Source: Allium sativum (taxonomy: Eukaryota; Streptophyta; Magnoliopsida; Asparagales; Amaryllidaceae). Taken from it: a stretch of DNA of 64,000 bases. The stretch covers positions 574,988,577 through 575,052,576 of the forward strand of contig CM060915.1 of assembly GCA_030737875.1 (NCBI GenBank). The letters run 5' to 3'. This document shows, one piece after another, positions 24,078 to 35,640 of this stretch. The translations under genes and the position numbers were made by a program. Each line of letters opens with the position of its first letter. The first letter of the stretch is position 1. Below the pieces are notes generated by a model. It did not search any database, was not told where the DNA came from, and worked only from the letters and a program-made list of their open reading frames with translations.

Positions 24078-24551
24078 ATGGCTACCCGAGCAGCCGCCGC
24101 TAGAGGAGGCCGTGCTGGCCGTGGCAGAGGACGGGGAGAAGTCCCAGTTGAAGAAGGACCTTTGATACAACCCCTGGCCGCTCAATACTTCGAGCTGGAC
24201 CGCATAGCTAAGAGATACAAAAACCTAGGAGGCAAGACCTTCTCGGGAACTGGCACAGTAATAGAGGCCCTTGCATGGCTCAAAACATGCGAGAAGGTAC
24301 TATAAGGCCTAAGGCTTGGAGATCAAGATAAAGCTATTATAGGTGCCTGGCTTATGTAGGAACAAGCTGAACTATGGTGGGAATCTCTCACCGCCGGGAA
24401 TAGAGAAGCTGGAAGAACCTGGGATGGATTCAAAGAACTCTTCAAAGAGAAATATGTCCCAGAACAAGCCGTAGAACGCATGCACGATGACTTCGCCAAC
24501 CTCCAGCAGGGGGATCTTTCAGTGCAGGATTATCTGAATAAATTTACATAG
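24078..24551 (+). pseudogene. A2 gag, N-terminal two thirds
   Basis: Starts MATRAAAARGG followed by Gly/Arg-rich text, then the gag (retrotrans_gag) region with AELWWESLTAG and WDGFKELFKEKYVPEQAVER, which build the particle. Three in-frame stops: TAA 24303-24305, TAG 24357-24359 and TAG 24549-24551. The frame is otherwise continuous with the ORF beginning at 24552. The ATG at 24078 is chosen because it follows the acceptor-like CAG and starts the conserved Ala/Arg/Gly segment. Confidence 0.85.
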
Positions 24552-25760
24552 TTGTCCCCCTATGCTCCGGAGCTTGTCGCCACTGCAAAGTCCAAGAATA
24601 AGAGGTTTATCCTCGGGCTGAAGCGACAGTATCATGATAGAGCCATGGCCCACGTCAAGCGGGGATTTAATGAATTGGTGGAATTGACATGCAACTACGA
24701 AGACCTTGACCAAAGGCACCTGGAGCAGGATCGCGCTAAAAGCCAAGCCGGAAACAAACGCAAGCCTGCTGTGAATCTAGCTGAGTCAAGCCAAGCAGCA
24801 TCCTCGAAACTACAGACTGGCAGGCCGCCAAAAGGAAGCTGCTATAACTGTGGCAAGATGGGGCACTTCTCTAATGTGTGCACAGCCCCGAAGAGGAAGA
24901 AGACAAATTCACAAGGTTCAAGCCAGGGCTCTCAGAACCCTCGCTCCTGCTTTAATTGCCGCAAGACGGATCATCTTGTCAAAGACTATCCTTTGCTGAA
25001 AAAGACCGCAGTAGCTCATGTCTATGATGGGTCGAGCTCGCCAGCTGCTTCTGAAGGAGCAGGTAAACCCGATGTTTTGGGAGGTACCCTTACCATTAAA
25101 AATATTTCTGTCTCTGTATTGTTTGACACGGGTGCATCACGTAGTTTTATTGCTAGTAACACAGTGCACAAATTAAAGTTAAAGCAGAGGAAGTTGAAAG
25201 AATCGGTTGAAGTTCATAATCCGATAAGGGGTTCTATTATTCTCAATTCATGTTGTAGAGTGCCAATCTCTTATTCTTTCTACAAATTTCCCATTAATTT
25301 AGTCGTTATGGATTTTCCCGAATTCGATATCATTCTTGGGTTAGAATGGTTAACGAAATACGAAGCTGAGGTAAAGTGTGCAGAACGAATAGTAAAAATT
25401 CGAACGAAGCTTGGACATATATTTATACCCTGTCATGGTTCGAATCCTAATAGAGAAGAATTTTGGTCTGCATTAGAAGTTATCCCCACTTCCATAGAAA
25501 AGATTCCTATTGTCAAAAACTATGCGGATGTGTTTGAAGAAGTCGAAAACTTACCTCCGCAAAGAGAAATAGAATTCAGAATTGATCTAATTCCCAATGC
25601 CATACCAGTGGTACATCCAATTCGCAGAATGACTCCAAAGGAAAAAGAAGAATTAGGTGATCAAACTCGTCAACTGTTGTGGAAGGGTCTAATCAGACCT
25701 AGCTTTTCTAATTGGGGTGCAGCTGTTGTGTTTGTCCCAAAGTCAGACGGTACTCTTTGA
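24552..25760 (+). pseudogene. A2 gag C-terminus, zinc knuckles, protease and start of RT
   Basis: 402 open codons in the gag frame. YAPELVATAKSKNKRFILGL is the gag tail. The first knuckle CYNCGKMGHFSNVC (24840-24881) is an intact CCHC. The second, CFNCRKTDHLVKDYP, has lost its last Cys (Tyr instead). The protease has LFDTGASRSFI (catalytic DTGAS at 25125-25139) and IILGLEWL. The RT N-terminal region EKEELGDQTRQLLWKGLIRP and AAVVFVPKSDGTL runs to a TGA at 25758-25760, in the middle of the conserved [14 protein letters not shown] stretch. Confidence 0.9.
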
Positions 25761-26483
25761 TTGTGCGTTGATTACCGAGACCTCAACAAACAGACGCTCA
25801 AAAATAAATACCCATTACCCCGCATCAATGATCTGCTAGACCAATTAAATGGGGCGAGAGTATTTTCCCGAATGGACCTAGCTACAGGTTTTCATCAATT
25901 GAGAATAGCAGATGAGTGTGTTCCTTTGACAGCTTTCAGAAGTCCAAACATATTTTATGAATGGTTAGTAATGCCGTTCAGCCTGTGCAACGCTCCAGCA
26001 TACTTGGTCGATCTAATGAATAGAGTGTTCAGGGGAGTTTTAAATAAATTTGTCCTCGTATTCATCGATGATATTTTAATCTACTCCAAATCAAAACCCG
26101 AGCATGAAAAACACTTAGAACAAGTATTGGAGATTCTAAGAAAGAACGTCTTCAAAGCCAAATTCTCTAAATGTGTCTTCTGGCAAGAAAAAGTGAAGTT
26201 TCTTGGCCATGTTGTGTCAAAGAAAGGGATTTCTGTAGATCCGAGCAAAATAACAGCGATTCAAGACTGGAAACAACCCACTACACCCACAGAGGTTAGA
26301 AGTTTTATGGGGTTAGCTAGTTATTATCGAAAGTTCGTCAAGGATTTTTCGAAGATATCCGGTCCGTTAACGAAGCTCACGAAGAAGCATGAGAAATTTA
26401 AGTGGACTTCCGACTGTGAAGAAGCTTTCCAGGAATTGAAATCGAAACTGACAACTGCTCCAGTGTTAACCATCAGGATTTGA
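25761..26483 (+). pseudogene. A2 reverse transcriptase core
   Basis: Same frame as gag, directly after the [51 protein letters not shown] and the catalytic [11 protein letters not shown] (Asp pair at 26067-26072) are present, followed by [17 protein letters not shown] and the connection [18 protein letters not shown], all standard for Ty3/gypsy RT. The frame is lost at 26483; small indels shift it twice before 26521. Confidence 0.93.
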
Positions 26484-26520
26484 CGGTTTGGACAGATGCT
26501 TCTATTAGAGGTCTTGGTGC

Positions 26521-26922
26521 ATGTTAATGCTAAGAGGCCAAGTAGTCGCTTATGCTAGCCGCCAACTGAAACCGCATGAGAAGAATTATGTAACTCATGA
26601 TCTTGAGTTGCTAGCTATCGTTTTTGCGTTGAAAATCTGGAGACATTATTTATTGGGCGAGAAATTTGTACTGTACACAGATCATCAATCATTGAAGTAT
26701 TTATACACCCAGAAAGATCTGAATTTGAGACAGCAGCGTTGGCTAGAATTTCATGCAGCGTATGATCTTGATATCCTGTATACGCTGGGAAAGGCTAACG
26801 TTGTAGCGGATGCGCTTAGTAGAAAAACCGCAATCATTACCAATATTATAATTACGCCTGGATTGATTGATAAGATTTCAGCCCTTCAAAAAGACGATGA
26901 ATTCATCCAGAGAATCAGTTAG
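26521..26922 (+). pseudogene. A2 RNase H domain
   Basis: [52 protein letters not shown] and [11 protein letters not shown] are typical of Ty3/gypsy RNase H. The first catalytic stretch ([13 protein letters not shown]) lies just upstream in another frame, 26480-26520. A TAG at 26920-26922 interrupts the linker to integrase. Confidence 0.9.
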
Positions 26923-27249
26923 AGGGTCAAGGAAGGTGAAACCACAAGTTTCCGTATTGACAATAAAGGGGTTCTCAGGTTAAATGATAGGATTTGCATT
27001 CCAAATATTCCAGGCCTTCGAAGAGAAGTGCTAGATGAATGCCATAAATCCAAACTTTGCATCCATCCTGGTGTGAGTAAAATGTACAATGATATCAAAC
27101 GCACTTTCTGGTGGAAGGCAATGAAGAGGGATATTTCTTTGTATGTTAGCAGATGCCCTACTTGTCAATTAGTAAAGAGCGACCAACAGAAGCTAGCAGG
27201 ATTGCTGTAACCGTTGGAAGTCCCAAGTTGAAAATGGGAACAGATTTCC
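26923..27249 (+). pseudogene. A2 integrase zinc-binding (HHCC) region
   Basis: Same frame as the RNase H ORF. HKSKLCIHPGVSKMYNDIKR, then FWWKAMKRDI and CPTCQLVKSDQQK give the H-H-C-C zinc site. Two stops follow in the linker to the catalytic core: TAA 27208-27210 and TGA 27229-27231. Confidence 0.88.
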
Positions 27250-28308
27250 ATGGATTTCATAGATGGTTTGCCGCGAACCAGGAAAGGTAATGACAACATT
27301 TGGGTAATCGTAGATCGCTTCACGAAGACTGCCCATTTCATACCTGTCAAATCCAATAGAACCGCTCAAAGTCTAGCACAGATATATTTCAAAGAAATCG
27401 ATAAGCTGCATGGGATTCCCATCAGCATAGTCAGTGATAGAGACCCAATATTTGCTAGCAAATTCTGGGAGGCTTTCCAGACAGAATTGGGAACGAAACT
27501 GAATATGAGCACTGCTTATCACCCTCAAACAGATGGCCAAACTGAGCGGGTGAATAGAATTTTAGAAGATTTATTGCGGGCTTGTATAATTGATTTTGGT
27601 GGGTCATGGGAAGATCACTTGCATTTGGCAGAATTCTCGTATAACAATAGCTATCAAGCAAGTTTGGGAATGTCGCCATTTGAAGCATTATATGGCAGAC
27701 CGTGCAGATCTCCAGCATGTTGGGTAGAACCTGGCAATAGACTTGTGTTAGGACACGATATGATTAGAGAAGCATCGGATAAAGTCGACTTCATCAAAAA
27801 GCGATTGAGAACCGTGCAAAGCCGACAGAAAAGTTATGCAGATTCTAGAAGAAGAGATTTGACATTTGCTGTTGAAGACCATGTTTATTTGAAAGTTTCT
27901 CCGATGAGAGGAGTAATCAGATTTGGCAAAACTGGGAAGTTGGCACCGAGATTTATTGGTCCCTTTCCTATACTCGAACGAATTGGAACTCTTGCTTATA
28001 GGGTTCAATTACCAGAATGGTTGCCTGGAGTGCACGATGTGTTTCACGTATCTCAACTTAGAAGACATGTGTATGATCCGGATCTTGTTGTAGAAGAAGC
28101 AGTGCAACAGGATATAGACATAACTCCAGAATTAGTAGTCAGAAGAGAGCCATTAAAGATTGTAGGCAAAGAAACTAGAGAACTAAGAAGCAAAAAGCTT
28201 CATTTAGTTAAAGTTCAGTGGAGTAGTGATCCTAGAGAGTGTACTTGGGAGACTGAGGAAAGCATTAGGCAAGCTTACACTAAATGCAGAGTGGACATCT
28301 CTGACTAA
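27250..28308 (+). pseudogene. A2 integrase catalytic core, GPY/F module and chromodomain
   Basis: 352 open codons. The core DDE residues are visible in MDFIDGLPRT, IVSDRDPIFAS and QTERVNRILEDLLRA. RFIGPFPILERIGTLAYRVQ is the GPY/F module. HVSQLRRHVYDPDLVVEE leads into a C-terminal chromodomain with LRSKKLHLVKVQWSSDPREC and TWETEESIRQAY. Chromodomains steer chromovirus integration towards modified histones, which fits the nested insertions seen here. This is the longest intact piece of A2. Confidence 0.93.
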
Positions 28309-28396
28309 CTCCGGTGCAAGGTACCTTTACAATACTTTACATTTACATTTTGTTTCCTACTTTACTGTTGTTTCCTTTTCGGGGACGAAAAGTTTT

Positions 28397-28408
28397 AAGT
28401 GGGGGAGA
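28397..28408 (+). other. A2 polypurine tract
   Basis: AAGTGGGGGAGA, just before the 3' LTR; primes plus-strand synthesis. Confidence 0.85.
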
Positions 28409-29611
28409 TTTTAACAACCCGGAAAATACGAGCCAATTAAAAAAATTTAAATTGGTTATTTCAAAGGAATTTGAACAATTGAAATAGAATATTTCAATAA
28501 AATAGTGAATTAGAAATAGTGAGTCAATTTGAAAATTTGAATTCAAACTTTGACTTACTGTGCAGGGTGGAAAATATAACGGATTTTAGTGAAACCAAAA
28601 ATATTTAAATCTCTTTATCAATACCTTTCTAACGAATCTGAAAAATCGAAGTTTCATAACGGGAATCAAAAGTTATGGCCGAATGAATTTTCAGAAAGGC
28701 CGTTATATAGAATATATAGCCCTGGCAAATTAGATATTTTGCAAACGACCTCGGAATTTGACAAAACCACTTCTGTTAGGTCCGGGATGTCAAACTATTG
28801 CTAGATTTCAAATTTCATAATTTTTGAAGCTAGTATGTGAGCGTGGCAAAAGAAAATGTGTTTGGTCAATTTCTGTTAAATTGGATCGACCAGAAAATGA
28901 CATTTTTCAAACGATCTCAGAATTCGACGAAACTAGTTTTGTTGGGACCGTAGCATCAAAACATAGCTAGATTTATTTTTCTGGAATTTTTCGAATCAGT
29001 TTGTGGTCCCGGCAAATTGAAATGTACGTTCAAAGTTAAAATTAAATGTTTTATACTTTAATTTGAAAAATAACTGACTGTAACAGTCGAATTGGCCAAC
29101 GAAACATAACCCATTGTGTCCGGGATGGGGGTAATTAGCTAGGGACGACAGTCGTTGGGTTTGAGTTGGTGTCCGTGTGGAGAAACACTATTTAAAAATT
29201 TATTAAAACTATGGACCAATCCGAATTTTCCTTTCATTATTTTTAAAAATAAAAAAACCCAGAAAACCCTCGTTTTTCTCTCTCGACCGACGATCGACGT
29301 CGTTCGCCGCTTCCCCTCTAAATCGCCGCTGCCACAGGCGATTCCAGCCGCCGCCACCTACCCCAGTCGACGCGCCTCCCTCCCCTCTTCCAATCCGACC
29401 CTACCCCGACCCCTATCGCCACCTCCATCGCCAGTATCGTCGACCCAAAGTCGAACACTTTCCGCCGTCACCACGAGCAGATCCGACCACCGAACCACCT
29501 CAAACCACCCTGCGCCGACTCCCCTTTCCTCCCTCTTCCACGTCATCACCTCTGATCATCCTATCGTGCCTCGGTTCTCGCGAAAACTGCAACCCTAGTT
29601 TTGAACCATCG

Positions 29612-29623
29612 TGAAAGGTGAGT
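29612..29623 (+). promoter_or_regulatory. donor-like site in A2 3' LTR
   Basis: TGAAAG/GTGAGT, identical to the 5' LTR copy at 20053. Confidence 0.45.
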
Positions 29624-29960
29624 TCTTTTTTATGTTTGAACTTTGAAAAATCATATCTTTATGGTGTGTTGACGAAATTCGATGAAACAGGAAACATCGG
29701 GACCGCAAGGAGGCTCTCTACCACATAGAAGAGACCGCGGATTTTTCTGAGTCATCTACGATTTTTAGCACTCCGAAAACCAATGTGAGAAATCTAAATT
29801 AAATGAATTTGAATGGAAAATGTCGTGTATAAATTATATAAGCGAAATATAAATTACACACGTGTTGTATACCTCATGTACATGCATTGTGTAAGCTATA
29901 TAAGTGAAGTATGAATTATACATGCATAGAATAATTGATATATGTGTTAAAATGCAAGTG

Positions 29961-29962
<2 letters not shown>

Positions 29963-30001
<39 letters not shown>
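29963..30001 (+). repeat. AT dinucleotide microsatellite
   Basis: About 19 AT repeats; the 5' LTR counterpart near 20407 has about half as many. Confidence 0.95.
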
Positions 30002-30002
<1 letters not shown>

Positions 30003-30310
30003 TCCCCTCGTTCACAAACCATGGACGATATTTATTGTTGTGTATTGGTGTGAAATATTGGATGAAAAATGCGAATGGTTGAATAATTGTTTGTGGTTGA
30101 TATTGATTGGTTGTGGTTGAAAAATACCCATTGGTGATTGAAATGAATTGGAAATAATTGTGGAAATAAAAATAAAACATGCCACCTGCATGCGAATTAG
30201 ATGCATGAATCCCCATTGTCAAAAACCGCGAGGTTTTTAGGTAGAGCGAGGAGCCGTAGTAGGGACGGTGCCGGTTTTAACTACCCTACCGTTATGCTGC
30301 CGAAATTTTG

Positions 30311-30720
30311 AATAATATTCATGTGTTAGAATTATTTTCATATGTTGAAATTATCTTCATGGGTTGAAATTAAAGTCATGTGTTGAAACTATATCCATGT
30401 GTGGAAATGCTCATGTGTTGAGAAGTGATGTGTGAAAATTAAATTCATGTGTGAATGAACGAAGTGTTTAAACTATAAAAATCACATTTTTATAATATAT
30501 ATGAAGTATGTAAAATATTCTCCTTATATATAAATAGTTTCAACAATAAAAATTTCATCTTTCTTATATGAACAACATATATAAAACATCCATGTGTGGA
30601 GGTGCTCATGTGTTGAGAAGTGTGTGTATTGGAAAAGTTCATGTGTTGAATAAAAAGATCGAACAATAAAAACTACATTTTTATTGAAATTATGAAGTGC
30701 TAAAAACATTCATGTGTTGA
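30311..30720 (+). repeat. array of TTCATGTGTTGAA-like motifs
   Basis: About a dozen variants of TTCATGTGTTGAA, itself an imperfect inverted repeat with CATGTG inside, spaced 20-60 bp, with hairpins such as TATAAAAAT-CAC-ATTTTTATA at 30474-30494. The same array is in A3 (about 44396-44790) and A4 (61460-61830). It is lost from the A2 5' LTR. Confidence 0.75.
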
Positions 30721-33700
30721 ATAAATATTTTAAATGATAAAAATATCATTTTATCATATATGTGATATGCTAAAGATATGCGAGCGTTGAAATAAATATT
30801 TGTGAGAGAAATATTTTTTTTAACATGCATAGGAACTAAATAAAATAGTCATGTGTTGAAATATATTTTAGTTCGCCAAAATTATCATCTTTGAAATGTG
30901 AAGTGTTAAAAATAGCCACTTGTTCAAATAAATATGCATGAGTTGAAATATTCATTTATTAGCTAATGATATGATTTTTGCCTATGCATGCAACATTAGA
31001 ATGAATGGTGTTTTTAAACCAAATTGAATCAAATATGAAGTTGAATGGAAAATGATAAGTGATAAGAATTGCATATATGTACATGCATATTTATTGAACA
31101 GGTTATAGCAAAGAGGCTAGAGAAGAAGAATAAAATTTTGTGCCCGACAAATAGGTACACGTTTACTGTTTTGCTTGGGCGAAGATTTTATGAGCCTGTT
31201 GGCTAGCCGCTTGGCCTTTTCTTTTTCTTTTTGACATGAGACGCCCGTGTGGCTATTTGGGAATTTTTCCAGCCCCACCCATACAAAGGAGGTTATGGCG
31301 AAATTTTCCAAAAGTTAAAGGCATTAGTGAAATATTTAAAGTGAAAACGGTATAGGAATTTTTAAATGAACTATATTTATATAAATATATAAATATAAAT
31401 AAAATTAAAACGAAACGTGGCCGTGCAGTTCGTGTTTTGAAACCGTGATTTCAAACGACTAGTGCGGGAAATCCGACCATTGGATTTTCCCGAAACCGCA
31501 ACCGTTAGGTTCGCCTTGGAAATATCTTTCCAACGGCACCAACTTTGGGAAGATCCGACGGTTGGATTGTCTGGAATGTTTAATTCAAATCTGAAGAAAA
31601 ACTGCGCCAGAAACGATTATATTTATATATATATAAATATAATTAAATTAAATCGAATAACGACGCTGCAGTTCGTAAATTGAAATCGTAACTTTAAACG
31701 ACTAGTGTGGAAGACCCGACCGTCGGATTTTCCCGAAACTGAAACCGTTGGATTCGTTTTGAAATAATCTTTCTAATGATATAAAATTTGTGAAGATCCA
31801 ACAGTTAGATTTTCAGATATGTGTAAAACAAATTTAGTGAAAAACAGCGCCAGTGCATCGGCACGACCTGAAACGTCGTTCAATTAAATATGGCCGTTTT
31901 AAGTAAATAAAAATGGCGATATATCGTTATGAAATATTTTAGACGATATAGAGTGGAAATAAACCAATTTGTTGTGTTTGGTTGATATGTGATGGTTGAA
32001 TGTATTTAACATGAAAATTATAACTAAAGAACTGAAATGTGAATGTTGAATAGTCTAACCATGTGATAAATTGATTTGAAAATCTAAATATACGTGGGTT
32101 ATTTGAAAAGGCCGAGTTCATCTCATTTCAAATAATCGATCGACGTTGAGAAGTCGAAGAGTCGAAGACGGTTGAAGACCGACGATCTTCACATTGGATG
32201 GATGGGTGCTACTGATGCTCGTGATTGGAGTAGCTACCGTGAAGGAGCTGAAGTAGTAGCCGTCCAAACGTACTGTTGATTGTACGGATATGCGAGGAAT
32301 TTGGTGCCTCCAGTTTCATTCAAACCCAGAACGGACTTGTAAATGGACTGTGTGTCTGATATTGGATTTTGTTCTATGCTGATTGATCTCTGTTAAATAT
32401 ATATATGTTTAGTGGCGGAGAATTTATTCTCTTGCTTAACGCCCTTCTCTAAGACGTACGAGCTCAGAGGTTATGTATTGATAGAAATCAGTCGCATGGA
32501 GTGGATTGCCTGTGTGGCACGCCTAAGTGTCATATGATCAAGGCTTCTGTTGCAGAGCAAAGTCTTGTGCTTGATGATCAAAGCATGGTCTGTGTGACGT
32601 AGCTTTGTGTATAACGTGAATTCGCGAGCCTCACACCCCGGTATGAGTCAAAAACGGGAGAAGGACCCAAGGAGTGCATGACGTTTCTTTCTAGCTATGG
32701 TGGTGTCAGTGACCTCCCAGCCCTGAGATTTATATCTACTTTTCACCTGTGTGGTTGTTGGAATACGAGGCGCCTCGATTATAGGTCTGTAAGGATCGGG
32801 AAACATGTGTTCAGGAATAACTAATCCTCAAAAGTAAGAGAGGACCAGCCTTGGAGGATCCAGGGATTGCTGTGTGTGGTCCCGAGGCATTTGCTAGAGT
32901 GTCTCGAACGGAGAGGAGCTTGCCCCTTGCCTCAACTCATGAAGGAATCCAATTTCCAATACGAAATATGCGGATGTGATTGTATTACTAGTATGGCGAC
33001 ATAGTAGATGGTAGCTACGCCGCCTATGATTGATATTTATGATTGAATTTTCTTTCGAAAACATATATGCACTAGTAATAATATCAAACACTTTTGTTTT
33101 ATAGGTATGAAGCATTTTTGGCCATTATAAGGTAAAACTCTATCCTCCGGCTTGCGTTGCATTGTGTGATGGGACCTGAGTCTTATAATGGCTTCATTTT
33201 ATAAAAAGCATTGCGATGATTTAATCATTTACTTTATTTCATACACTAGCACTCATTGGAGTAAACCCGTTCCGCGAAAGTGGCGTGGTCCTTTGATTTG
33301 CCTTATTATTGTTGTTAATAAGTTAAGTAGATTTCTCATACCAGTCCCATGACTGACTCGTAGTTTGTTTCACCTTGCAAACTCAGGTGCCCTCATTTTC
33401 AAATGGGCAGCCTAGTTACAGGTATCTGGTGCACTTTTGGCTCATGGCGAGGCTTGACTACACCGTGCTGACTTTGACTCTCTCCGCCATTATAGTATAT
33501 GTATTATGATTCCGCCATTGGCGATGTAGACTGATATTTATTTTGTGTACTCTTTATGTATGATTCCGCCTCAGGCGATGGTGACTGATTATGTATTATT
33601 ATGCACTAAGTTGTATCCTGCACTGTGCTCTCTGATGTGGTGATATCTATATGATTCCGCTGTCATATGTGTGTAAATTATTCTATTTTATGTTTATGCT

Positions 33701-33793
33701 ATTATCTGTGATCTGCTAATGACGATTGATGTGTTATATTCCAATGATTATCCTTAACACCGTGTCACGGGGTTTTGGGATCGTCACAGCCCC

Positions 33794-34503
33794 ATACCTT
33801 GTCATAGTTGGAATCCAATCTCCAATAAGCTCCCTGCGGTTTTTGATTTTATACTATGTATGTGGAGCGTGAGATGCAAGCATTTTGCTATTTGGTTATT
33901 TACTTGATTAGACATTATTATATTATCACTGGGTTTTGATATCAAAATGTTTTGGTTATAGTAAGGTAAAAACCGTCCATGTTTATGTGTGGGTTGGTCT
34001 TACTATTACCCTTTCTTTCAAAAGGATTTTTAAAGTTAAACAATATGGTTAGAGTTTACTCACACCAGTCCCGTGACTGACCCAGAGTTTATTTTGTTTG
34101 TTTTCCCTAAACTCTTGGGTGCCCAAATTTGTACGGGAAGTCAAGTGTTTAGGTTTTGCAGATTCACTTGGAGGAGCTCAAAGCAGGAAGCTTCACCACA
34201 AGTTATTAGAGATTATTTCCGTTGTGATGTATATGGGTTATATTCTGATATGGTATGTATATACGAATTCAGATTTGTATTTCAAAGTATCATATAATAT
34301 ATTTTATTCGTTCCGCTGTGAGATTCGTGTTTATTCTGATACTGTTTAGATTCTGATGTTCTTCTTCTTCTATTCTATTAGTTCTATCTTCCTATCTCAT
34401 CCTCTAACTTCCTTCTATTAAAGATCTGTATTTTCGTGCGCTTTGAGTTGAATGTGTGGGATATTAGTCAACTCAAATTGGTAGGGATTTACGGGCCTTT
34501 ACA
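33794..34503 (+). repeat. B1 LTR, right piece
   Basis: Continues B1 after A2. It matches the reverse complement of B2 sequence at 36640-37140 (GTGGAGCGTGAGATGCAAGC, CCCGTGACTGACCCAGAGTT-like, TTCGTTCCGCTGTGAGATTC-like). It ends TTTACA followed by the TTAAT TSD. Confidence 0.8.
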
Positions 34504-34508
34504 TTAAT
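34504..34508 (+). repeat. TSD of B1, right copy
   Basis: TTAAT, identical to 13141-13145. Confidence 0.85.
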
Positions 34509-35640
34509 TATGCCTGAACACACGCTTCCCGGTTCTTTTGAACCTCTAATATGGCCACTAACAACCTATAAAATCCGAGGTACCTCATAATCCATCATCC
34601 ACATAAGTAAAAATGTTAGGGCTGGTGAGTCGCTGATGCTATTCTAGCTAGAAAGAAATGTGTGCACTCCCTGCAGTCTTAATCCCGTTTTTGACTCATA
34701 CCGGGGTGTAAGGCTCGCAAAGTCACGTTGTACACAAAGCTACGTCTAAACAAGCTATGCTTTGATCATCAACCATAAGGCCTGCTTTTCAAAAAAAGCC
34801 TTGATCATTTACATCTCGGCGTGCCACATTGACAGTTCACACCACGCGATCAATAACTACCAATGTATACCCTCTGAGGGTGTTAAGAAAGAGAATAAAT
34901 TATCCGCCACCAAACGGATATACATTAGATAGAAATCGATTTAACTTACATGGAATGAACTCCGACGTCAGACACGCGTCCATTTACAAGTCCGTTCTGG
35001 ATCTGAACGAAACCGGAGTCACCTGATTTCTCTTCGGTGCTCGCATATCCGGACAATCAACAAGAAAGTCCGGACAACTACCACTGTAACCCTTTCCTGG
35101 GAGCAAATCAGTCCAGGGCATCAGTAGTCATCCATTCGATGTTGTAGATCGTCGGTCTTCAACCATCGTCCTCAATGTCTTAAATCGTCGTATAATTATT
35201 TGAAATGCGTTGAACTCGGTCTTTTCAAATAATTTTCGAATAATTATCATTTAAATAATTTTATATCAGTAATATTTATTTATAACAATTTATCGCTATT
35301 TTTATTTATTTAAAATAGCTCAATATAATTAAACGACGCTTCGGGTCGATGGGCGGCCTTGGCGCTGTTTTTACGAAAATTTGATTTACACATATCTTGA
35401 AATCTAACCATTGGATTTTGACGAAATTTATTTCGCTGGAAAGATCTTCCCAAAGCGGCCCTAATGGTTTCAGTTTTGGGAAAATCTGATGGTTGGATCT
35501 TTCGGTATAACCATTTAAAGTTACGATTGCCGAAACGCGAACTACCATGTGCGATTCGTTTTAATTTATAATTTATATTTATATAAACATAAATATAAAT
35601 CATTTGGCGACTTCAACTACTTCCATCAATCATATTTAAA

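Larger units (their letters stand above)
18849..33788 (+). mobile_element. A2: complete chromovirus-type Ty3/gypsy element with giant LTRs
   Basis: 5' LTR 18849-23818, PBS 23821-23832, gag-pol 24078-28308, PPT 28397-28408, 3' LTR 28410-33788, flanked by a 5-bp TSD with one mismatch. The chromodomain at the integrase C terminus and the gag type fit the Tekay/Del branch of chromoviruses. The LTRs make up about 10.3 of 14.9 kb. A sample of about 220 aligned LTR bases (near 22440 against 32410) shows 7 mismatches, roughly 3 percent. The coding region has seven in-frame stops and two frame changes, so this copy is dead. Confidence 0.92.
28410..33788 (+). repeat. A2 3' LTR
   Basis: Begins TTTAACAACCCGG (the first dinucleotide is TT where the 5' LTR has TG) and ends GGGATCGTCACA, 5379 bp. 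Collinear with the 5' LTR except for an extra stretch of about 400 bp near 30320-30715. It is followed by GCCCC, the right TSD copy. Confidence 0.9.
13146..34503 (+). mobile_element. B1: solo LTR (B family), interrupted by A2
   Basis: Starts TGTAACGTCCCGTATTTTA, ends CCTTTACA, and is flanked on both sides by TTAAT. No PBS, PPT or interior is present, so this is a solo LTR left by LTR-LTR recombination. The A2 element with its TSD splits it into 13146-18848 and 33794-34503, together about 6.4 kb. It aligns with B2 LTRs at its start, around 13440-13500, from about 15780 on, and across the GGTGGTCCCATACCTTG region where A2 inserted. Segment 13560-14450 differs from B2. Confidence 0.85.

Noticed and set aside
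29155..29598. 147-codon ORF in the GC-rich leader of the A2 3' LTR
   Set aside because: Ser/Pro-rich product of GC-rich leader sequence; it is not open over the same length in the 5' LTR copy.
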